This document shows positions 54,234 through 61,372 of a DNA stretch of 64,000 bases, one piece after another; the first letter of the stretch is position 1, and each line of letters begins with the position of its first letter. The translations under genes were made by a program, and so were the position numbers. Source of the stretch: Alphaproteobacteria bacterium (lineage in GTDB: Bacteria > Pseudomonadota > Alphaproteobacteria > Rs-D84); NCBI GenBank assembly GCA_015062445.1, contig SUUQ01000004.1, positions 37,658 to 101,657 on the forward strand, written 5' to 3'. The notes under the pieces were generated by a model. The model saw only the letters and a program-made list of their open reading frames with translations. It was not told where the DNA came from and made no database searches.

Positions 54234-55028
54234 TCAGGGCCTTTCATATAATAAATTTGCAAGCGTTCTGTCTGAATTTGGATAAATTTCACCTGTTTCC
54301 TGATAATACAGGTCTTTGGCCAGTTGTACCAATTCCTTAATATTATTTTTTCTTTTATCTGGACGCGGCACTTTATATTTATCTAATATTTCAAGCATCC
54401 TTTGTCTGACGTTTTGTCGTTTGGTTGCGGTCGCTTTTGCACCCTTTGTATGTTGTAGGCTCGACTTATACTGGCTAAACAACTCGTCAATGTATTGGGA
54501 ACGCCTTATAAACTCGTCTATTTGCCACAAGGCAAAAGCAGGTCTGTTTCCATCTATATCCTGAACATTGTCCAGAATCGCCCCAAAAAACATAATAATC
54601 TGATGCAATATAACACCTGCATGAAAATCCAGTCGCGACTGCGTAACATTTTCCAGTTTGTTTTTGTACTCGTATTCCTTTTCAGTAATTTGCCCATCAA
54701 AGTATTGTTGATATATCTCATATCTCTTAGAACGAATTGTCTTGGTCAACAACTGTTTAATATCTTTTATAACTGCAGAATACTTGTCTTTGTTTGCTGC
54801 TAGCATCTCTTTCTCGTCCTTGAAATACCCCAAGGCAACCAGAATAAATGTGACCTTGTCAGCAAACAGCTTGCCGAACAAAAACTTTGATATCTGTTTT
54901 TTGCTGGCAACATTGTTCAACATATCCGCATCAACACCATACATTGTTGTGGTATCGCTTTTTGTTGGGATCAGATACTTTTCCCATTCTGGCCATTCTT
55001 CTATAATTAATTTAGTTCTTGCACACAT
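54234..55028 (-). CDS. Hypothetical island protein
   Basis: The 264-residue soluble protein matches no domain I know. The last 45 residues (NIKELVQLAKDLYYQETGEIYPNSDRTLANLLYERP-like end) recall short C-terminal motifs of mobile-element regulators, but that is weak. The start at 55028 (MCARTK) has AAAGG 8 nt upstream; ATG 55058 is possible. It is the first island gene next to the intact tRNA. Confidence 0.5.
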   Translation of the reverse strand: MCARTKLIIEEWPEWEKYLIPTKSDTTTMYGVDADMLNNVASKKQISKFLFGKLFADKVTFILVALGYFKDEKEMLAANKDKYSAVIKDIKQLLTKTIRSKRYEIYQQYFDGQITEKEYEYKNKLENVTQSRLDFHAGVILHQIIMFFGAILDNVQDIDGNRPAFALWQIDEFIRRSQYIDELFSQYKSSLQHTKGAKATATKRQNVRQRMLEILDKYKVPRPDKRKNNIKELVQLAKDLYYQETGEIYPNSDRTLANLLYERP

Positions 55029-55121
55029 TTGAAATGCCTTTATTGTATTGCTTGTCATTTGCCAAGATACTAAATGGGATTTAATATGCAATGATATTTT
55101 AATGCTTTAATTAGTGGCATT

Positions 55122-55143
55122 GGTAGCAAATAGGTAGCAAAAA
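55122..55143 (+). promoter_or_regulatory. Probable integrase arm-binding repeat, right end
   Basis: The 22-bp element is identical to 44140-44161 and lies 33 bp inside the right attachment repeat. Confidence 0.65.
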
Positions 55144-55175
55144 GATTTTTTGACGGTTTGAACACACAGACACAG

Positions 55176-55255
55176 CAAACAAAAAACCTGCTGAAATCAG
55201 CAGGTTATCGTGGTGGGGACACAGGGACTCGAACCCTGGACCCAATGATTAAAAG
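55176..55255. repeat. Right attachment repeat of the tRNA-Lys island
   Basis: The 80 bp are identical to 43940-44019. This copy is part of the intact tRNA-Lys gene and its terminator. Confidence 0.95.
55185..55206 (-). terminator. tRNA-Lys terminator
   Basis: AACCTGCTGA and TCAGCAGGTT pair; the minus strand continues into a T run. It is duplicated inside the left repeat (43949-43970). Confidence 0.8.
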
Positions 55256-55286
55256 TCATTTGCTCTACCAACTGAGCTATGTCCCC
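55211..55286 (-). tRNA. tRNA-Lys (TTT)
   Basis: Acceptor GGGGACA with TGTCCCC, D arm GCTCAGTTGGTAGAGC, anticodon arm ATGACTTTTAATCAT with anticodon TTT, T arm CAGGGTTCGAGTCCCTG, encoded CCA. It is the integration target of the island, which restores its 3' half. Confidence 0.97.
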
Positions 55287-55397
55287 AAAACTGGACCTGG
55301 AATTAAGATTCTTGCGATATCTTTTCCAAAGGTCGGGCTGTATTTTGACACACTTTTTTCCCAATTGCAAGAAAAAATACAACTTTTTTTCATTTTT

Positions 55398-56057
55398 TTA
55401 ATTATTTGTGCCAGTTGATAAATGATGCTGCAGGTTTAATGCCGCAACACTGTCGGAATCCAGCCAGTCTAGTATGTGTCCCATTATAGACTCGACATGC
55501 TTTGATGCCAGGTGGCGATTATAGTGAAATTTAGACTCGTTCATCAAATGCGTAATGTCACGGGTAAGTGATGTTAGTATCTGGGTTTGTTCGGGGCCCA
55601 GGACTTCGTTTTGACCACTGCGATACAACAGTGTGTCCAGGTCGTTGTGACAAATCTGCAGTTGCTGAATAACCTGGGGCGTTATTCTAAGACGCCGTGC
55701 GATTTCTGTGCTGCGCATAATCAACATGCGATTCACGTTTTCTGTGGTCAGCCGGGACCGAATGCCCATGCTGGTTCGCAACAACATTATCACTGTTAAC
55801 ATGACTGTATTCAGTCGGTCAGATACGCTGTTCGCCAAATTGCGGCGCATCTGGCGATTAACACGGGAATTTGTATAATCGTACAGTAAAAAAACCAATG
55901 GTATCGATAATAATGATGCCGACACATTTATTACCAAATCACGGATGTTGTCATTGGGGGCGTTGTCAATTGCACCTGTGTACAATATTATGCCACCTGC
56001 AATCGACATCAGGTATGGCAAGGACTTTAACAATACAGTACGAATATTTATCTTCAT
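55398..56057 (-). CDS. Membrane protein of unknown function
   Basis: The 219-residue protein has two membrane helices (about residues 10-27 and 42-60) and a long Arg-rich helical cytoplasmic region (NRQMRRNLANSVSDRLNTV, RRLRITPQVIQQLQ). No family is recognised. It lies 43 bp downstream of the MFS transporter gene and may share its transcript. Confidence 0.55.
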   Translation of the reverse strand: MKINIRTVLLKSLPYLMSIAGGIILYTGAIDNAPNDNIRDLVINVSASLLSIPLVFLLYDYTNSRVNRQMRRNLANSVSDRLNTVMLTVIMLLRTSMGIRSRLTTENVNRMLIMRSTEIARRLRITPQVIQQLQICHNDLDTLLYRSGQNEVLGPEQTQILTSLTRDITHLMNESKFHYNRHLASKHVESIMGHILDWLDSDSVAALNLQHHLSTGTNN

Positions 56058-56100
56058 GCAGATAAGTCTAGAATATTATTGCGGCAATTTGTACAGGTTT

Positions 56101-57282
56101 TTATACCTGAACCGCCGACCGAGACCGCGTTTTACAGTACTGGGACGAACGTGTCAATGCCCATATACAGACACACACCATTAATCCGCCCAATATCAAT
56201 ATGCTGAAACGCCAACTGCCCAATGTCGCCCCCAGACCAATTATCCCGCAGACCAACATGTACAAAACATATGTTATCGTTGTGTATAATGACAACATAA
56301 CCGAACGATGACGGGCGGGAATTAAGTGCTGAAACCGGGAATACAGCAATGTGTATATCCCGTAAAACAGCATATACGCAACCCCCATTATCCACAAAGA
56401 TGCAACGCTGTATTCATACGAAAACACGATATAACACAAACCAACAACACCAATCAATGAATACAAAAAATAATCCGATACTTTGGCGAATTTGTATGCA
56501 AACCGCTGGCCAATGGTGGCACAGCCCAATAAAAACAGCGAAATTATGCCAACGTATTCGGTTGGAATACCAATCTGCAGACCAATAGGACTGAGAAAAT
56601 CATCCAAAAACGGGATATTCACAACCAGCAATGTCAATATCATGACAAACATCAGCCCCGGGATTTTCATGCCTGTGCGAATACCTGTGCGAAATAATTC
56701 ACGCAGCCCCAACGCACGTGACTGAGATATGCGCCCCACTGGACGATATGGCACCGCCAACAGACAAATCATAGAAATCAATATCGCACCAACCGATGCC
56801 CAGGTCACCCAATCATAGCCCTTGAACATTAACAACGAACCAAATGCCGATAATGCAGTCCCAACAGACTCGTACGTGGATTTCCGACCCAAAATACGCG
56901 AGTATTCACGTCGCATGCCATATGCACATACAGAATCATACAGTAAACCTTCGAATGCAACACTGCGAAAACCCGCCTGGATACCCCACAAAAACATGCC
57001 AACCGTAAAGCCCGCAGGGGTCGGCACTATTAACCATAACAGTATTGCAATACCCTTTAACATTTGGCCAATTATCATTGACCAGCGCTGTCCCAGACGA
57101 TTGGTCAGATAAGTTATGGGGGCCTGGCCCAAAACCGTCCCCAGGGCAGATATGATAAACATAGTCGATAACTGTAAATCAGACAGACCATTTTCCAACA
57201 TGAATATCGAATAAACCGGGGTTAATAACAGAAACTTGTTAAAAAATGCAAATCCATATAGTGAAAATAGTAATCTGTTCAT
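56101..57282 (-). CDS. Major facilitator superfamily transporter
   Basis: The 393-residue protein has about 12 membrane helices and a loop 2-3 motif TNRLGQRWSMIIGQ similar to the MFS G-x-x-x-D-R-x-G-R-R signature. Substrate cannot be told. Length and topology are normal. Confidence 0.85.
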   Translation of the reverse strand: MNRLLFSLYGFAFFNKFLLLTPVYSIFMLENGLSDLQLSTMFIISALGTVLGQAPITYLTNRLGQRWSMIIGQMLKGIAILLWLIVPTPAGFTVGMFLWGIQAGFRSVAFEGLLYDSVCAYGMRREYSRILGRKSTYESVGTALSAFGSLLMFKGYDWVTWASVGAILISMICLLAVPYRPVGRISQSRALGLRELFRTGIRTGMKIPGLMFVMILTLLVVNIPFLDDFLSPIGLQIGIPTEYVGIISLFLLGCATIGQRFAYKFAKVSDYFLYSLIGVVGLCYIVFSYEYSVASLWIMGVAYMLFYGIYTLLYSRFQHLIPARHRSVMLSLYTTITYVLYMLVCGIIGLGATLGSWRFSILILGGLMVCVCIWALTRSSQYCKTRSRSAVQV

Positions 57283-57401
57283 CTTTTTCGTCCTTGGGAT
57301 GAAACAAGTATAACCGATTTTTCAATAAAATGTACAGAAAATATTGAATTTTTGTCAAAATAGAACTATAATAAATGGGATAGATAAAAGGTGTGATTGG
57401 C

Positions 57402-59162
57402 ATGGCATTTGAAAGCGAAAAGTTTTTAATTGATTTGGCAAAGCAGTTAAACCTGAAAAATATGGACGATGCTACTCGTGCCAGACTGAAGGATTTAAAG
57501 GACAAGGGTGTCGCAACAAAAAAGCAACAAGGTTGGGACCCAACTAAACTCTTGCCAAAGATTGACGATATAACACCAGCAGATCCAACTGCAACACCAC
57601 CAGAGCCCGAAAAATATACGTATACAGGCGCCCCTACCGCGGGTGGGGCTACGCCAGGTGCTGCAGACTTGAAAGATTTATACCTGAAACTGGTGGTTGT
57701 TCTGCGTGACATTAATGCAGATAAAGAATTGCGTAACAATGATCCGACTAAAAAATTCCTAGATACATTTTATGGCCCAGGCAAAGCTGTTGAGCAATAT
57801 GAGTCTGAGCCTGTGCCTGCAACATATCCAGTTAACGATATAGCAGATTATATTGATATAAATAAACCACAATTGTATTTAGCATTGGGTATCAAAGAAT
57901 CAGATCTGGAAAAACTTAGCAACGCACTGAGGGGTGGGTCATACGCAACTAATGCCAAGGCGTTAAGTGTTTTTGAAAACTTTCTGGCTAAAATGTCCAG
58001 CCACTATTACAGCGGTACGCGTCCATTGCCTGGAACGTTGCCTGCAGGATTGCAGACCCCTGATGAAATCTCAGAGATATATCAAAAAATAACAACGCCC
58101 AAAGATCCGTCCGCCACACAATTAGCACAATTTATGGCCGGTGAAGAGAATTTGTTTGGCAAATTAGTGACGAATGAAAAATTACGTGAAAAATTTGTTT
58201 CCAAAGATGCAGAAGGCGATATAACTAAATGGATAAACAAGGGGCTTTACGAAACAAATTACAAAGACGGCGATCATGCACTGGCACCAAAGTATACCGA
58301 TCGAAAAACATTTTGGAAACGTGCAAAAGATAATATAAAGAAATGGGAAGTTGATACTGTTGGCAAACTGAAGAACAAACATACAAGGCATATTTATTCA
58401 ACCGATGCACGATTTATTGTGCCTGAACTGATTGACAAGGGGGTAAAGCCAACAGATGGAACCGGGAAAATCTTGGAAACACTGGGTGCTGTTATTGGAA
58501 ATTTGCCAAATCCTGTGCAAAAAAAAGTAAAGTGGATAAAAGAAACTATGACAAAAATGTCAGGCACAGACTTCTTTAAAGACGCATTGAAAGACGGCGA
58601 TCAGATGCGACAACTGGTTCAAGAAATTATCAAGGCGGCGGCACACGATGATAAAAAAGAAGAAGCCAAGGTTGCCCTGGAAATACTGGCAGTTATGCGA
58701 TATACAATGACAACGTCATCCGTTCGTGACAAACTGAAGAAGACAGAACTATCTATACTATCTGACCCAAAATTGTCATGGAACAAGGGATTGGTTGCCA
58801 ATGTGACAAGGGCAATAGACAAAACAATTCATACAGGAATGATGGCTGCATTTGAAATCGGAAACCTGGCAAAAAATGCACTGAAAGAAAATGGTGTAAA
58901 GTTTAAGCAAGGCACAGGGCGACTGGATAAGCGTACAACAGACAGTGCTGAGTATACCGACCCCGCAAAACGGGCAATGATGGAGGAACTGTTTGCGTTT
59001 TGGGACTTTGTCAATTCATCAGCCAACACCAAGGACTATAATATACTGGCATCGCATAAAGCTGTGCAAGAACAGGCAGACAACCCCATTACAGGCGGAA
59101 CCGTCAGCGTAATGCATGACAAATTCGACCAATTTTATAACTCAAACAGCATTGGCAGATAA
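57402..59162 (+). CDS. Large orphan cytoplasmic protein (586 aa)
   Basis: The protein starts MAFESEKFLIDLAKQL and has an N-terminal Pro/Ala/Gly-rich linker (about 55-95) followed by a long alpha-helical body (KKWEVDTVGKLKNKHTRH, AAHDDKKEEAKVALEIL). It has no signal peptide, membrane helix or recognisable motif. A GTG 9 nt upstream (57393) is the alternative start. It stands alone between a divergent MFS gene and an orphan phage-tail-like gene. Confidence 0.6.
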   Translation: MAFESEKFLIDLAKQLNLKNMDDATRARLKDLKDKGVATKKQQGWDPTKLLPKIDDITPADPTATPPEPEKYTYTGAPTAGGATPGAADLKDLYLKLVVVLRDINADKELRNNDPTKKFLDTFYGPGKAVEQYESEPVPATYPVNDIADYIDINKPQLYLALGIKESDLEKLSNALRGGSYATNAKALSVFENFLAKMSSHYYSGTRPLPGTLPAGLQTPDEISEIYQKITTPKDPSATQLAQFMAGEENLFGKLVTNEKLREKFVSKDAEGDITKWINKGLYETNYKDGDHALAPKYTDRKTFWKRAKDNIKKWEVDTVGKLKNKHTRHIYSTDARFIVPELIDKGVKPTDGTGKILETLGAVIGNLPNPVQKKVKWIKETMTKMSGTDFFKDALKDGDQMRQLVQEIIKAAAHDDKKEEAKVALEILAVMRYTMTTSSVRDKLKKTELSILSDPKLSWNKGLVANVTRAIDKTIHTGMMAAFEIGNLAKNALKENGVKFKQGTGRLDKRTTDSAEYTDPAKRAMMEELFAFWDFVNSSANTKDYNILASHKAVQEQADNPITGGTVSVMHDKFDQFYNSNSIGR

Positions 59163-59172
59163 AATGGCGGCT

Positions 59173-59277
59173 TGATTTTTTTGTTATTTTATGATATAAT
59201 GCAGGCATGCGTCATCGGTTTCGATGACGTTTGTTTTTACCCCCCTGCCCCACATGGCGGGGGATTTTTATTTACAT
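59173..59277 (+). promoter_or_regulatory. Promoter and terminator-containing leader of the tail-like gene
   Basis: TTGATT (59173-59178), 17-nt spacer and perfect TATAAT (59196-59201). The leader holds a GTCATCG/CGATGAC hairpin and then an intrinsic terminator (CCCCTGCC with GGCGGGGG near 59242-59263, then ATTTTTATTT) ahead of the gene, so the gene depends on read-through or on re-initiation. Confidence 0.6.
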
Positions 59278-59300
59278 GTAAACAAAAAGGAATATTAATT

Positions 59301-59867
59301 ATGACACGTGTACTTCAAATCAGACGCGGAACAACCGAACAAAATGATAACTTTACAGGGATGATTGGCGAAATCACCATGGATACAGATGCAAAAACAC
59401 TGCGTGTCCATGACGGTGAAACACTGGGCGGATTTGCCATCGCACGGGCCGATGAAAACAGTGCCACTAACTTCGACATCAATTCTGTGCCAGATGATGT
59501 GTGGCAGCAGATTATCCCACAATTCACACCAAAACCATACACCGTAATTGAAACCGCCCCCTTCCCAATAAACAGTAGATGCAGTTACTTGGACTATATC
59601 ATCGGCGGAACACAAAAACCAATGTTTATCCAGGTGGCATTGATTTGTACAGGGCCTCAGGCGGGATATAACACAGGGGACGAAGTTTGGGCATTTGGTA
59701 TCGGAAATAAAACAAATCCACAACCAAACTGGGTTATAGACCAAGATGGTTTGCATGTGTGTCTGATGGTCGGAAAACAGAAATACTGGGCCAGCCATCG
59801 CGACACAGGTGAAACAACAGAACTGGATGATGAAAATTGGTCCGTTGTTTTCCGAGTTTACTGTTGA
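59301..59867 (+). CDS. Orphan phage tail-fibre-like protein
   Basis: Residues 1-45 (MTRVLQIRRGTTEQNDNFTG, then GEITMDTDAKTLRVHDGET) are the small domain found at the N-terminus of phage tail fibres and major tropism determinants. The following 140 residues are a compact beta-rich domain with several Trp and Cys (ILVYNP is not in frame; the true end reads ENWSVVFRVYC). AAAAAGGA precedes the start at 59301. No other virion gene is nearby, so it is a phage remnant, a cargo gene or a domesticated adhesin. Confidence 0.65.
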   Translation: MTRVLQIRRGTTEQNDNFTGMIGEITMDTDAKTLRVHDGETLGGFAIARADENSATNFDINSVPDDVWQQIIPQFTPKPYTVIETAPFPINSRCSYLDYIIGGTQKPMFIQVALICTGPQAGYNTGDEVWAFGIGNKTNPQPNWVIDQDGLHVCLMVGKQKYWASHRDTGETTELDDENWSVVFRVYC

Positions 59868-59921
59868 AAATAAAAAAATCCTTTGCTATGCTGTGCCCCG
59901 AAGAAACGAAAAGGATTTCAT

Positions 59922-61163
59922 ATGTATATACTTGCACTGAATTGTGGTTCTTCGTCATTGAAATACCAGGTCTTTGACGCAGACAGTAAATCTGCCATCG
60001 TTGGTGGTAATGTCGAAAAAATCGGGCTGCCTGATTCTTTTGTTACACAGAAATACCCAGATGGAACAAAGCAAAAAAAAGAATGCAGTATGCAAAATCA
60101 TAACGAGGCATTAAATGTCGTTATGTTCATGCTGCGTGAAGCGTCCATCGATATGAACGAAATCAAAGGTGTTGGACATCGTGTCGTTCTGGGGGGTGAA
60201 AAGTTTGCATCGTCCGTGGAAATCAACGATGAGGTTATTAAAACAATTGAAGAATTGTCTGCAATCGCACCACTGCATAACCCAGCCGCACTGGTCGGAA
60301 TTGTCGCGGCACAACAATTACTGCCAAATGCAAAGCAGGTCGCAGTGTTCGATACCGCATTTCATCAGACTATGCCAGATTATGCATATCGCTATGCGGT
60401 GCCACGTGCATGGTATACGGAACTGGGGGTTCGCAGATACGGATTCCACGGAACCAGCCACCTGTATGTGTCCAAAGTGGCCGCAAAAATGCTGGGCAAG
60501 CCGGCAAACGAATGCAACCTGATTACACTGCATATCGGTTCGGGCGCGTCTGCAACCGCAATTAAAAACGGTGTGTCGGTGGATACTTCACTGGGGATGA
60601 CACCACTGGCCGGTCTGACCATGGGTACACGTCCGGGTGATTTAGACCCAGGTATCGTTCTGTATGTAATGCAACGGCTGGGTATCAGTGCAGACCAAAT
60701 GCAAAAACACCTGAACAAAGATTCAGGATTGCTGGGGCTGACCGAATGCTATGCCGACCGCCGCGATGTCGAAGGAAACAAAGATACAAATGATGCATGC
60801 CGCCTGGCCATTGAAATGGAAGCACATAATGTAAAAAAATACATCGGTGCATTTATGGCAGAACTGGGGCATGTGGATGCAATCGTCTTTACAGCCGGTG
60901 TGGGCGAAAACGATGATTACCTGCGCGAAAAGTTCTGTGATGGTTTGGAAGAACTGGGTATCAAACTGGACAAAGAAAAGAACGCAACTGCACTGGCCCG
61001 CAAAGGTGTTGATGCGGCGGAAATCAGCACACCTGACAGCCGCGTCAAAATATTCATGGTGGCAACAAACGAAGAACTGGTTATCGTAGAAGATACACTG
61101 GCCATCATGAACGGAACATATAATCCGAATCACTTGGAAATGGATTACAGTTTCGCAAAATAG
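59922..61163 (+). CDS. ackA: Acetate kinase
   Basis: AckA interconverts acetyl phosphate plus ADP with acetate plus ATP. The 413-residue product has the N-terminal signature ALNCGSSSLKYQVFD and the second signature RYGFHGTSHLYVSKVA, and the catalytic-core segment FTAGVGENDDYLR. AAAAGGA lies 7 nt before the start at 59922. No pta gene is adjacent, unlike in many bacteria. Confidence 0.96.
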   Translation: MYILALNCGSSSLKYQVFDADSKSAIVGGNVEKIGLPDSFVTQKYPDGTKQKKECSMQNHNEALNVVMFMLREASIDMNEIKGVGHRVVLGGEKFASSVEINDEVIKTIEELSAIAPLHNPAALVGIVAAQQLLPNAKQVAVFDTAFHQTMPDYAYRYAVPRAWYTELGVRRYGFHGTSHLYVSKVAAKMLGKPANECNLITLHIGSGASATAIKNGVSVDTSLGMTPLAGLTMGTRPGDLDPGIVLYVMQRLGISADQMQKHLNKDSGLLGLTECYADRRDVEGNKDTNDACRLAIEMEAHNVKKYIGAFMAELGHVDAIVFTAGVGENDDYLREKFCDGLEELGIKLDKEKNATALARKGVDAAEISTPDSRVKIFMVATNEELVIVEDTLAIMNGTYNPNHLEMDYSFAK

Positions 61164-61168
61164 TAATA

Positions 61169-61197
61169 AATCCCGCCGGAATGGCGGGATTTTTTTA
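61169..61197 (+). terminator. ackA terminator
   Basis: ATCCCGCC pairs with GGCGGGAT, followed by seven T. Confidence 0.9.
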
Positions 61198-61234
61198 CAC
61201 GTATGCAAAACGAATAAAAAACGAAAAAAAACAC

Positions 61235-61372
61235 TTGCATAAAATACGCGGAAAGTTTTACCATGTCTGGCATAGAAAGGAAAAATGACTGCCGAATCTA
61301 AACGGTGGTTTTTTTTCGGCATATTTAGAATTGAATTTTTCCCACTTTTCTGCAACATTTTGTCTCTCCATT
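61235..61372 (+). promoter_or_regulatory. Promoter and structured leader of Cys-rich gene 2
   Basis: It is nearly identical to 9537-9674 with the same length: TTGCAT, 18-nt spacer, TACCAT; hairpin TGCCGA (61290-61295)/TCGGCA (61316-61321); and AAACGGTGGTTT (61300-61311), perfectly complementary to AAACCACCGTTT in the coding region (61384-61395). A short frame opens at ATG 61285 after AAAGGA; in copy 1 the same position is ACG. Confidence 0.65.

Larger units (their letters stand above)
44020..55255. mobile_element. Integrative island in tRNA-Lys (11,236 bp)
   Basis: The segment is bounded by perfect 80-bp repeats of the tRNA-Lys 3' end and carries a tyrosine integrase at one end and an AlpA-like excisionase near the other. 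Cargo is an ankyrin protein and a Type III restriction-modification system, plus a serine resolvase. No replication, conjugation or virion gene is recognisable, so it is a small integrative element or satellite. Perfect repeats and intact genes suggest recent arrival. Codons are more AT-rich than in flanking housekeeping genes. Confidence 0.92.
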
